This document shows, in pieces, positions 1 through 12,300 of a DNA stretch of 64,000 nucleotides; the stretch's first letter is position 1; every line of letters begins with the position of its first letter. The DNA is taken from contig NMRA01000049.1 of assembly GCA_002633005.1 (NCBI GenBank), positions 511,189-575,188 of the forward strand, written 5' to 3'. A program made the translations under genes and the position numbers. The stretch is from Phoronis australis. Lineage: Eukaryota > Phoronida > Phoronidae. The notes under the pieces are model-generated. The model saw only the letters and a list, made by a program, of their open reading frames with translations. It was not told where the DNA came from and ran no database searches.

Positions 1-350
1 TACTCGCATACTTTACCCCGGAATTTTGGAAGATTGCTCAATTATTTTAGAGATTTGTCTTCGGAAAAACTTGATGCTGTGAAAGACAAGGATAGGTCCG
101 TAAGTGGGAGTTCGACGTTGAAGAAGAGAATGGGAAAAAAGCCTTCCCTGCCAGAACACTGGACAGATGCATCTGTCAATGGCGGTGGTGATCGGCTATA
201 TGAAACAGTACAAACGACCGAGTCGCTACCTATCTCTGCTGACATTAAAAAACGTGGCAAAGAGTCTAGGAAAAAGAGAATATCTGGCTTGTTCAGGTCT
301 AAAAGTACTCCTGACCTCACCACACATTATGACCTCGCTCAGTTTTATAG
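1..350 (+). CDS. SHANK: SHANK exon: linker before the PDZ domain (open at the window edge)
   Basis: Frame 1 is open from the first base to a donor site at 351 (gtaaag), leaving a split codon (phase 2). The peptide is basic and serine-rich, with the segment SGLFRSKSTPDLTTHYDL near its end, and no obvious SH3 or ankyrin fold. It lies just before the PDZ and so corresponds to the SH3-PDZ linker of SHANKs. The true start of the exon is not visible. Confidence 0.75.
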
Positions 351-3300
351 GTAAAGTATCCCGGGTTGTCTATACACAGACCAACGTGGTTGTAACTCTT
401 ATGCTGTTGTTACCTTTCACATCAGCTGTTAAAACTGATTGTAGTTTTAGTCGCTAGTTGTTGGGTGTTATTGCCTTCCGATTCACTCGTTAGTATGTGG
501 GTGCACCATTGTTTCCAGCGCCTCCTAGCTGAGTTATAACGTTTAGAACTGCTGTGTTCTCATTGAGTTTCAACGGGATAACCCCTCACTAAACCACGCT
601 ACAGTTACAACTTAGAACTGCTGCGTTCGCACTGATTTAAAACGATAATAGCCTCTCACTAAAGCGCGCTACAGTCAAAACTTTAAAACCAGTTTTAAAG
701 TGTTCAGACTGCGAGTTATAACTTTTAGAACAGGTTTAAAAGCAGTAACCGCTTTGGTGTGAATGGCACTGTACATTGGTGTTGTGTTAGCGATGGGCCA
801 TGTTCCGTTGGTATAACTGAACTGCTTTCTATTGGTCCTGTGTATGGCAATTCTTGTGATCGACAGGAGTGTAATGAATGAGTGGGTAATTACAGGGTTG
901 CCAGTTGGTGAATGGCAGTTCATGAGTGAGGAACACTGATTAGCCTCTCACAGAAATATGGGCCTGGAATGATCTGGTCAAGTTTTAAGTTTTGTTATTG
1001 AGTTCGATAAAACCTCGTCAATTTAGAGCTCAGTGTGACAGATAGGTGGAATTCGTTGTATTTTTTCATGACACATGGTACCAAGATAGCACTTTGCTAT
1101 ATGCAAGCTCTGTGACACAGCTATTAACAGACAATGTTTTCAAGAAATCATGGGCATTCACAACAATGGTAGAAGCTTGTGAAAAGTTAAAAAAATGATT
1201 TTTTTTGATTGTTTTTGTCTAAAATTGGTGAGATTTTATCACAGTTAAATATTCCCTGTTTGTTCCTGAGAAGGGAAAGTAGCTCAGTCTGCAATGAATG
1301 AATATTGTGATACTGATTGAAGGGTACTGGAAAAATTGTACAGGATATTATAAGACAGAGGCACCTGTGTTGTTATGGATTCCAGGTAAATTTGGCTGCC
1401 TGGAGAATGAAACATTCAGGGGAGTCGGGGGGGAGAGCGTGACCATTGTCATGTCAGCTGAATTACTGATGCTACTCCAGCAGTGAATACCATCTTTTTT
1501 TCTCTTTTAGGACATGTTTACCACTGTGTCCTATCTGAGAACAGTTATTTAATTGATCTTCTTCAAAACCTTTTTGGCTATAGTTGACTCAGAAATGTGG
1601 CTTAAATGGTATTGTAGGTGTGGACGTCCAAACTGTTCATTGCATCAGTTTAAATGCACTCCGTTAATTCTTTTTTATTTGAAACATTTGAGTCATTTCT
1701 TAGAAATAATATATTTCGAGTTCTTCTCCTTCACGAGATAGCACTCATTTATCTTTCTGTGGGTGATTTTTGTAGACTTTGAACCGTGAAGTGTTTTTAT
1801 CAGCAACTTATCTCTTGTTGATAGTTGGTTAAAGCTATTTATAGTCAACGGAGTTAAAGTCAGTTACAGATACTCACAGGGGTCCTGCGTTTTGAGAACC
1901 AGTTACCTCCATCTACTGAATTACGGGCATCAAACTGGTTCTCAAAGTCCAGGATCCCTGCAAGTTACTATGGCCGTCATTGGGGTTTTCTGCCTGTTGA
2001 TTTGTGACATTTTCTTTATTTACTTCAAAATTTCTTTAATGCCGACTTAGAGAACTACAGAAACAAGCTCGTAGAGAGCATATCGGGAAACTCTACCCAG
2101 GATCATTTGTTTAGATATGCTTACCTTGTCTGTGGAACAGAGAATTTCAATTGGCACTTTTCTGCTGGTCTGTGTCATTAATAATCATCTCTCATTTCCT
2201 GGGTTACCTGCATGCCCAGATGGTATTAACATAGTTCCTCACTTATTAACACAGCTCAATGTCTCATAAACTCAGTTCAACAAATCACAATTTAACACAC
2301 CTTGCTTATAACCATATATGGTTCACTGCCGGCCAAACACAGTGCCAGACTCTCAGAACGCACCCCAAAACACAAACCTCAGCTGAATGCCCAACAAAAA
2401 GCTAACACTCCCCGTGTGACTCCGGCCACGATCACTGAGTGAGTTAAAGCCTTGTTTTTCAAGTCTGGCACCCTGTTTGGCTGTCTGTGAGCCCTGTTTG
2501 CGAGTCTGAGCATGAGTAAATGAGTCGGTGAACTGAGTTTGTCTGGTCCGTGACTCGTGTTTTTCAGTGAGCAGCTATGTTCAGCAGCCATGTTGTTCGA
2601 GTAGCCTGTTTTCTTGGGTTGTGGCACCAGTGGTGCCCCCATTGTGCATGTTTGTCATCTCAGTGTCATGACTTGAAGACTGGAAATCATCGATTATTCA
2701 TATTTTTAATTTGTAAGAGTTAGCTGTATTTACATGAACCAGAGCAGTGATGGGAGAGACATGGTGAAAAGATTTTGGTATCATTTTAGTGAGAACTCTA
2801 CAATATGTGTGGTCCTTCAACGTGGTAGAAGTGGTTATGGCTTTGTCCTCAGGGGAGCTCGTTGTAAGTATTAATGGTTTAGTCAAACTTAATGTTTTGA
2901 TTGCATAAAAATGTCGCTAAGCTGGAAGTGTGACACGTCTTTGAGGCCAGGTGTACAAAGTTCTGAGTTCACTGTGGACGTGATTTTGCACATTGAGACT
3001 TAAAAATAGTCTATTCATCATTGAATATTCTGAAGTTAAGTTGTATATGCCATGTGTTTGACACTTTGTAATCATCAAATTGAGTTGTTGATGAAACAAT
3101 TAATATCATTATGTTTTTTATTGTCTAAGTTGTTTCAAAACTGTATTGCCATTAGTCGAAGTTGTATATCCCATGTTTGACTTTTTGTAATCATCAAATT
3201 GAGTTTTTGATAAAACAGTTGGTTTCATTATTATGTTTTTTATTTTCCAAGTCCTTTCAAAACTGTATTGCTGTTGATCATTTCAGCCAGTCATATCATT

Positions 3301-6300
3301 GTTTCAAGCTGTAGACCTAAGTGTAAATCTTGTGCTATGGTTCTAGTGGTGAACTAATTTTGATCATTATTCCAACCCTCAAGCTATAATGGTCAGTGAA
3401 CAAAAGCAATCAGAATAACGGTAATCCTCCGCTTATTTGACTCAAAAATAATTGAGAGAATGGCATTTTTTATTTTCAGTGGCTAATTATCTTTCTTCAA
3501 TTAATGGGAACTTTAACAATTGTTTTATGACATCTGCACACTGCAAACCGTGCTTGTAATTGACTAAAATATTCTTAATCTTTACTTTTCACTAGAAGGT
3601 TAAGAATCAAGAATTTCATTTGTCTGCCATATTGTGAGCTAAATAAGTGAAGAATTCCCCTAACCAAATACGCATTGGATGATTGACTGATGACAATGCT
3701 TGTCTGACTAACTGTCACTCATGTCACCTGAAGGCATAACTGCAAGTCTTCACCTATTCAGCTCACAATATGGTGGATAAATGAATCTTGTTGTCAAAGA
3801 TTAAGAAAATGTCAGCCTATTGGGGTGTTTGATTAAGTTTCTATTATTTGTGACCAGTCAGTCAACCTCAGAAAAATAGAAAACAATTATTTTTTGTGCA
3901 AAATAAGTGAAGACTTTTACAGCCACTGAGGTTTTCAAAGCAATCCATTGTTATTCCAATCTAACGGCAGCGGCGTTGCCATTTAAGGAAAGTATCACAT
4001 GAAAGTGAGTGTTGTTACGTACTAGAAGAAAATTATTTCTAAATGATGTATTACTGTGATTATGTTCTTTTCTCTAGTGTCCTGTGATCTATTGTGAAGC
4101 TTCATTACAGCTCTCTTGAGTGCCCAAGAGTATAATATTTTCAAACTAGCCACTTTGAAATTTGTGTACTGTGACTCATTGATGTGTTTTAGGAATAATC
4201 AGTGCCATTTAGTATAAGTGCCAATGTGAGTGGTTTGCGAAGATTAAAGACCTAAATAGTACCAATTAGGTCTGTCGGAAATCGTCATTTTTATTAAGTG
4301 ACATAAATCATGGCTGTGAATGTTCCCGTTGAATGAATTTGTGACAAATTTAGTATTTTTATATGTTTGCCTCTGTATCAGAGTAATGCTTGACAGATTT
4401 TCAGGGAAATTTGGCAAATAGGTTTCTATTAAGATGACATCACTTGACAATTTGAGGACAAATTTGTGATATTTTGTGCCGCTTAATGGCCATTTATATT
4501 TTTACGAGCCTGTTTTTGGCGTTCGCCCCAGTCTTTCAAATCACACTGGCTGAGGAACATAGAACATTTGCAGTTAGGTTCCTTTTTTGGAAAACCATGT
4601 CCGATATTGATTTTTGCATTCAGATTACTGTGGCACCCCCTAGCAGCAATTTTTTGCATAAGTAGCCTCCTTAACTCTGCAGGATTTTCTTGATATTAGG
4701 CGAGCGTTTTTCTATGAATATGTCAACAGATAACCATGATTTTTGGATGGACCTGACTACCATTGTTCCTTCAGTGTTCCTAGTCTGACACGAGCACAAC
4801 TGATGTTGTGGCATCTCCTTGTGGCATTTTTTGTATCTACTGTATCTCGTAAATCCCTTGTAAGGTATTTATAAAATTAGGTAAGGGTGTATTCCCTATG
4901 AACTTGACAATGGATGATAACTCTTGAATCGAACCGACCACCGCTGTGCATCCTAGTGGCAATGTGAGTCTTGTAAGTTTGCCGTATTCCTTTATGGATT
5001 TTCATGAAAGTAGCCAAATAATTTTCTGTTAGGAACACGATGACACCTTCCCATTTTCAAGTAGGTTTGAAGTATTGTACACCATCTANCGCGGTTCCTA
5101 AAGTTTGCGAACATGAGAAGAAAAGAAAGTGACAAAGTGTTCAAGTATTACATTTTGAAGTTAATCGATGACCCGTTACAATAATTTGTTACTGGTATCA
5201 TAATTCACATTGCTAAACCGCGGTCTCTGAGGCCGTCGTTGCACTCAATGTTATCATCGATCTTAATCTAAAAGGTCGGGGATTCGCGTTTCCTATTAGC
5301 ACAGGGCGGTAATCACCAATTGGCAAAAGTAGGGGATGGGCGGTTAACCGAGCAGTGGGCGGTTAATTGGAAAGCTTCAAAAATAGCAGGGGGGCGGTTA
5401 ACCGAGCAGTGGGCGGTTAAATCGAAATTCACCTAAAGTAGGGGGTGGGCGGTTAACTGAGCATGGGCGTTAACCCGAACGATTACGGTAAGTTGTATGT
5501 GCCATGTGTTTGACACTTTGTAATCATCAAATTGAGTTGTTGATGAAACAATTGGCATCATTATTATGTTTTTTATTTTCCAAGTTGTTTCAAACCTGTA
5601 TTGCTATTGATCATTTCAGCCGATCATATCATTGTTTCAAGCTGTAGACCTAAGTGTAAATCTTGTGCTATGGTTCTAGTGGTGAACTAATTTTGATCAT
5701 TTTCCAACCCTCAAGCTATAATGGTCAGTGAACAAAAGCAATCAGAATTACGGTTATCCTCCGGTAATCCTCCGCTTATTTGGCTCAAAAATAATTGAGA
5801 GAATGGCAATTTTTTATTTTCAGTGGCTAATTACCTTTCTTCAATTAATGGGAACTTAAACAAATGTTGTTTTATGACATCCGCACACTGCAAACCATGC
5901 TTGTAATTGACTAAAATATTCTTAATCTCTACTTTTCCAGAGAAGTTTAAGAATCAGAATTTCATTAGTCTGCCATATTGTGAGCAAAATAAGTGAAGAA
6001 TTCCCCTAACCAAATACACATTGGATGATTGACTGATGACAATGCTTGTCTGACTAACTGTCACTCATGTCACCTGAAGGCATAACTGCAAGTCTTCACC
6101 TATTCAGCTCACAATATGGTGGATAAATGAATCTTTTTGTCAAAGATTGAGAAAATGTCAGCCTATTGGGGTGTTTGATTAAGTTTCTATTATTTGTGAC
6201 TAGTCAGTCAACCTCTGAAAAATAGAAAACGATTATTTTTTTGTGCAAAATAAGTGAAGACTTGTACAGCCACTGAGGTTTTCAATAGCAATCCATTGTT

Positions 6301-9300
6301 ATTCCAATCTAACGGCAGCGGCGTTGCCATTTAAGGAAAGTACCACATGAAAGTGAGTGTTGTTACGTACTAGAAGAAAATTATTTCTAAATGATGTATT
6401 ACTGTGATTATGTTCTTTTCTCTAGTGTCCTGTGATCTATTGTGAAGCTTCATTACAGCTCTCCTGAGTGCCCAAGAGTATAATATTTTCAAACTAGCCA
6501 CTTTGAAATTTGTGTACTGTGACTCATTGATGTGTTTCAGGAATAATCAGTGCCATTTAGTATAAGTGCCAATGTGAGTGGTTTGCGAAGATTAAAGACC
6601 TAAACAGTACCAATTAGGTCTGTCGGAAATCGTCATTTTTATTAAGTGACATAAATCATGGCTGTGAATGTTCCCGTTGAATGAATTTGTGACAAATTTA
6701 GTATTTTTTTATGTTTGCCTCTGTATCAGAGTAATGCTTGACAGATTTTCAGGGAAATTTGGCAAATAGGTTTCTATTAAGATGACATCACTTGACCATT
6801 TGAGGACAAATTTGTGATATTTTGTGCCGCTTAATGGCCATTTATATTTTTACGAGCCTGTTTTTGGCGTTCACCCGTCTTTCAAATCACACTGGCTGAG
6901 GAACATAGAACATTTGCACTTAGGTTCCTTTTTTGGAAAACCATGTCCGATATTGATTTTTGCATTCAGATTACTGTGGCACCCCCTAGTAGCAATTTTT
7001 TGCATAAGTAGCCGTACCTCCTTAACTCTTTGCAGAATTTTTGTGAAATTAGGCAAGCGTTTTCCTATGAATATGGCAACAGATAACCATGACTTTTGGA
7101 TGGACCTGACTACCATTGTTCCTCCAGTGTTCCTATGCTAACACGAGCACAACTGATGTTGTGGCATCTCCTTGTGGCATTTTTTATGTCAACTGTATCT
7201 CGTAAATCCCTTGTAAGGTATTTGTAAAATTAAGTAAGGGTGTATTCCCTATGAACTTGACAATGGATGATAACTCTTTTGAATGGAACTGACCACCGCT
7301 GTGCATCCTAGTGGCAATGTGAGTTTTGTACATTTGCTGTATTCCTTTATGGATTTTCATGAAAGTAGCCAATATAATTTTCTGTTAGGAACGCGATGAA
7401 ACCTTCCCATTTTCAAATGGGTTTGAAATATTGTACACCATCTAGTGGCCATTTTAGGATACTAATAAACACCAAGAAGCACCATAGTTTGAGTGTAATT
7501 GTGAGCACATTTCAACATTTTGCACTGCTCTGGTTTTTACTTGACCTATGTCAGTGTTTCTGATTTTTTAGCCAGCCAGTCGAGTTCATCCACTCTGGAG
7601 TTTATCCCATCTCCGGACTTCCCTGCGCTCCAGTATCTGGATGTGGTGGAAAAAAACGGAATGGCTGACAAAGCCGGACTAAGAAAGGGTGACTTTGTTC
7701 TGGAGGTATGTTTTTATACTGGGCATTCAGTCTCAAACGAGGTCATAAATCTGAACAGTTATTGCTGTCGCCAGATCATTCGTCTCCTTAACTAATAAAC
7801 ATTCCCTGTTTACTCTACTCGAACAAGTTAAATTCTGCGTTCTTCGTCCTAGTGATGTGCTTTATGGTTACACTAAATTTTGTTACTGCGTTCAACAACC
7901 TACAGTAATTCCTAAATTGTTTTGCAAAAACAGTTCTTGCAAAAAGTCTTTAGTTCCATCGAAGGATGACTACAGCAGTGGCAGATTTAGAGAGAGGGGT
8001 TGAGACATTTAGGGGGCTACCTCCCTAAAATTCTCCCAGATTCCTCTTGGCAGTTTGGGGGTGCGAATGCCTGATGGGCAAAATCCTGGCTAATACTCTG
8101 TCCTGGCTTCCCTTACTCAAAATGCTGGATTCGCCCGTGTACTGTGCTAAAGATTCATAATCAAAATATTCCTCACCTGTCTAATTTGCCACTATTGCAT
8201 GTTAAACAGTACAGTCAAGTCCAGTAATGTAGGAATTCAGTTGATGTTAACTAACTGGTTCCACTTTTCTGCCATTTTCACACCATCTTGTAGAAATTAT
8301 TACAAAATTCCTATAAGTTGTCCAGCTCTGCTGTCACAGTCCTTCAATAATGACCATTGTGCCATTCATTGGTTCTTCCACATGTTTGTAATTGAGTGTA
8401 GTGCGCTTCATTATATCATCGATAAAACGTTGTTTCGCAGATAAATGGCGAAAATGTTGTGCGCGCACCACACGAACATGCCGTGAAGTTGATTAAAACA
8501 TCTAAAGACACACTTGCCATGAAAGTAGTTCGCGTCAAGTCGGCCCATGATGGTATCTGGACAGTAGAGCACGTGGATGACATAGGGCAGACGAAACAGA
8601 AAAAAAGAGGTAACCAGTTAATACTATGAAACAGTACGCCCTATAGGTGTTATGTAGTAACAGTTCTGGAATTATCGGTCACAGGTTCATTACTAGTGTC
8701 CAAAAATGGAATTCAGATTCACTTGAATGAATGTGATATTCAATTTTTTGTGTCATATGTCAACAGTAAAATACGGAAACCAATGCTAATTTGAATTGCC
8801 GAGTCTTTATCGTGACGTGTTGCTGTCTGGTTAAAACAGAAAAGTACATTTCATGCGATGTTTATAACTTGAAGTTAAACTGTAATTCCAGAATAAAAAA
8901 CTAAACTGCTTCAGTGTCGTATGTTACTTTATTGTTGTATAGCTCATGAAGGACTCCCTGTGTTGTATTATGTAGTGTTTAATGCATTTGTTCCGCAGGC
9001 TCTGAAGCGAATTCTTCTCGTGCCGTCAGTTTCCGCATTGTTAGGAGTATGTATTGTCTCGCTTCTTCTGGTCACCCGGCTTTGGTTTCGGACACGTGTC
9101 AAGCACACAAATGGCCAGATGTTATCTAGATGGTGTACTTTTAAGCAGGATTCACACGGGCATTTAATAACGTTTTAATTAGAAAGTCGATGTGTAATTA
9201 ACTTTATCCGTTAAAATTGACTGAAACGCTTTGAGTCGTGTTCAACTTTAAACACTGTACGTCTTTATCATTTGTTTACAACAGTTAATTGTTGGTGCCG

Positions 9301-12300
9301 ATTATCCACAAACTTTTGAGTACACCAGTCATATTAGGTCTGGCCAGTGTAAGCCTGTGACAGCTTCATGAGTTATTTCTCCTGTTAGGGAACTGTCACA
9401 CCCCTGTTACACCCCTGTCACACCAATGTAGTTCACACTTTTCGCTCAGTAGGCTAAAATTCGCTGCTATCAAAACACTTAAAATAAACCGTGTGAGACC
9501 CTCCACGGACAGTCATGTTGGAGCCAGGTTTTTAGCGAACATTTTGTTTTGGTCCTTATTCCCCAGCCTAGGAGGGGCTGGAATGTTCTGAGACCTACCT
9601 TGGTGTGACAAGACTCTTACATTTATTTATTGAAACCTGTTTAGGCCAAAAAAGTATAGCTGGTTCTGGTCTTACCCCACCTTGTTTTTAGACCTTTGCT
9701 CTTTGACTAAAAGAAAAAAGCACCCACTTGCATCAGTTTTTATGCGCCCGCATATTTATATGTGGATGCATTATGCAGTCATCTCCGTCCGGGCAGCGTT
9801 CGTCCGGCATCTGGCATCCGCTGCTGTATCTCCAAAACCGATTGACGTATGTTCATGAAATTTTGCACATGTGTTCCTTTCATGGATGGGACGGCACAAG
9901 CTAACATTCGAATGGATCCGGCTACCGGTGTGCCCCCTAGTGGCAATTTTAGTTTTTTTACGTTTTCCTATGAATATTCAAATTTGGCGTACGGCTTCTG
10001 TTAGTGAGATGACACTATCTTTCCATTTTCAGATGGATTCGACGTAGTTTGCGCCACCTAGTGGCCATTGTTTTGTTTTGTGCCCATAGTTGTATCTCCT
10101 AAACCCACTGGAGGAGCTTTATTATATTTAGTAAGTGTATTTATATGAAGCGAACAACTGACAATGACGACTTTCAGGCGGATTCAATGAACACTGTGCC
10201 CCCTAATGGCAATTTCATTTTATTCTGTTTTCCTTTGTTTCTCTGAAGTTCCTTGGTGGATTTCTATGAAATTTGGAATTTTGTGTATTGGTTTCTATTA
10301 AAGAAGAATGACATGTTCCGGACGGATTGTATGTTTTTGCGCCATCTAGTGCCCATTTTATGACACAAATATGCAACCCTAAAAGCACACCATTTGCGAT
10401 GCATTCGTGGGTACATTTCAAGGCTCCGCGTTGCTCTTGTTGCTAAGGTGTTTGCATGTTTTTTTTTTGAAAATCTGCACAAGGGCACATAAGCAAGGGT
10501 GAGCAGGGTTTAAAGCATCATGATTTACCAAACGATTCATAATTACCTGCAATTGATGAACTCTGGACAGCATTTGAAAAGTTCTCAGCCACTCAAATTG
10601 CAATGGACCATTTGAAGGAGATCGCCGTTGTGGTGGGACAAAGTACCGTTATGCTTGCTACTTGTTACTTCATCCTCCTTAGCTTCGATTCTTGTCTTTT
10701 TTTGTGGCACCTTCCTCCATCAGCGCTGCAACACTGTTGCGGTGCCATCCGACGTGGACCCCCCCCCAAAGCTACTCCACTGCTTCAATCAGCCTTTTTC
10801 ATTTCATGATTCCATGCAAGATATTAATTTTTTTATTTCTTCATGCAAAATACTGAGCATTATGTATGGCAATCTGTATAAATTTGGATAACTAAGCAGG
10901 CATCTTTGAGGCAGTCGCATAAACAAATGGCGATTGAAAGTAGCAGTTTAAATGTCCGATGCACGGAGGTGCCTTGACTGCAACTTATGAAGCTTGCGTG
11001 TGTACGCAGCGTCAATCTTGCCCCAATGACAGCTAAGTTGTTGAACTCACTCAAGGGAGGTGTTCCATGGCCATGGGCCGTCTTGTGTTGGGGTTAAGTC
11101 CACTAAAACTTCCTGGATGGCAGCTTTAGGATGACGTGATATCGGCTATAAGCCGCACTAAAACTTCCTGGATGGCAGCTTTAGGATGACGTGATATCGG
11201 CTATAAGCCGCAATTCATCAAACACTATTCTGAGGGTGACTGGATCTTTTTGTTGGCAAACTGTGCTGTTCTATTTTTAATCGCCATGTTGCAACACGCT
11301 GGGTTATGACATCATTTCCTCATTGGCTTCTGTCAATGGAGATGAAAAAGATCTAATTTTTGAAGCACTGGCTCGAGTACCCCGTAGTCGACTGACCACC
11401 GAGTAAAAATGTCACTCCTCGGGTGGATTTTTGGAAAAGTGAGCAACTAAAAATACTGCACCCACGATTCCATTTTCAAAAAAAAAATAGACTAGAACCA
11501 ACTATTCTTTTTTGCTTTACCTTATCAATCCTGAAATTCTACTTTTATAAGTAATGGTGATCTTTGGTTGATTTGGTAATCTCTTGATTTTAATTTCACC
11601 AATCTAAGTGGGGTCCGTTTCATAATTTATGTTATGACTTCAGTGTGCCATTGTGTGTCAAGCTCAATTGTTGTCCAGTGAAAAGTGTGCCTTAGGAGAT
11701 GACACCAACTGATGTGTCTACATTTGTGATCAGGACATTGTATCAGATCAAAAGAAAAATGCTAAATGCATAGAAAAGTATTCAACTGTGCACCATAACT
11801 GTAGTTGTTTTAATGGTGTTGTATATTTAGTTTTAGATGGGTTTGTATAATGGTTCATGAAGAATGTTTATAGCGACATTACACCCATGCTTTCTGTCCA
11901 AAAACTTTTGATTTACGCCACTAACTTTTATGAGAATGATTGTGTCGTATTTCTGGACTTGGGCAGAACTGAGTTTGTTATGGCATCAGACCAGGCTTAA
12001 TGAGTCTCAGGTCACAACGTGGACTTTTCCGCTTGCACTCGACATTTGGATGCAGTGGATTTGTCTAGGCAAATTATTGCAACTAATTTCACTTATGGCA
12101 AGAAGGTGTATTAAGGTGCCTGGGAATTAGAAAATTGCTTTGGACACAAAAACAGGGTTTTTAGCTGGTTTAAGTGACCACAGACTCACCCAAACAGTCT
12201 GTCGCTCTTAAGTGACCACAGACTCACACAAACAGTTCGTCGCTCTTAAGTGACCACAGACTCAAACAAATAGTCCGTCGCTCTTAAGCTACCAATGCTC

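Larger units (their letters stand above)
2864..7571 (+). other. SHANK intron (4.7 kb) inside the PDZ domain, mostly a duplicated block
   Basis: It contains two near-identical blocks, about 3040-5088 and 5491-7443, separated by an N at 5089 and about 400 bp of GGCGGTTAAC-rich sequence. A smaller internal duplication of about 125 bp lies at 3040-3270. The ends of each block (from about 4470 and 6830) belong to the CCTAGTGGC repeat family also seen at 9740 and 20505. No exon was recognised. Confidence 0.65.

Noticed and set aside
12171-12284. CRISPR-like array
   Set aside because: The three 38-bp units are contiguous with no spacers, in an animal intron.
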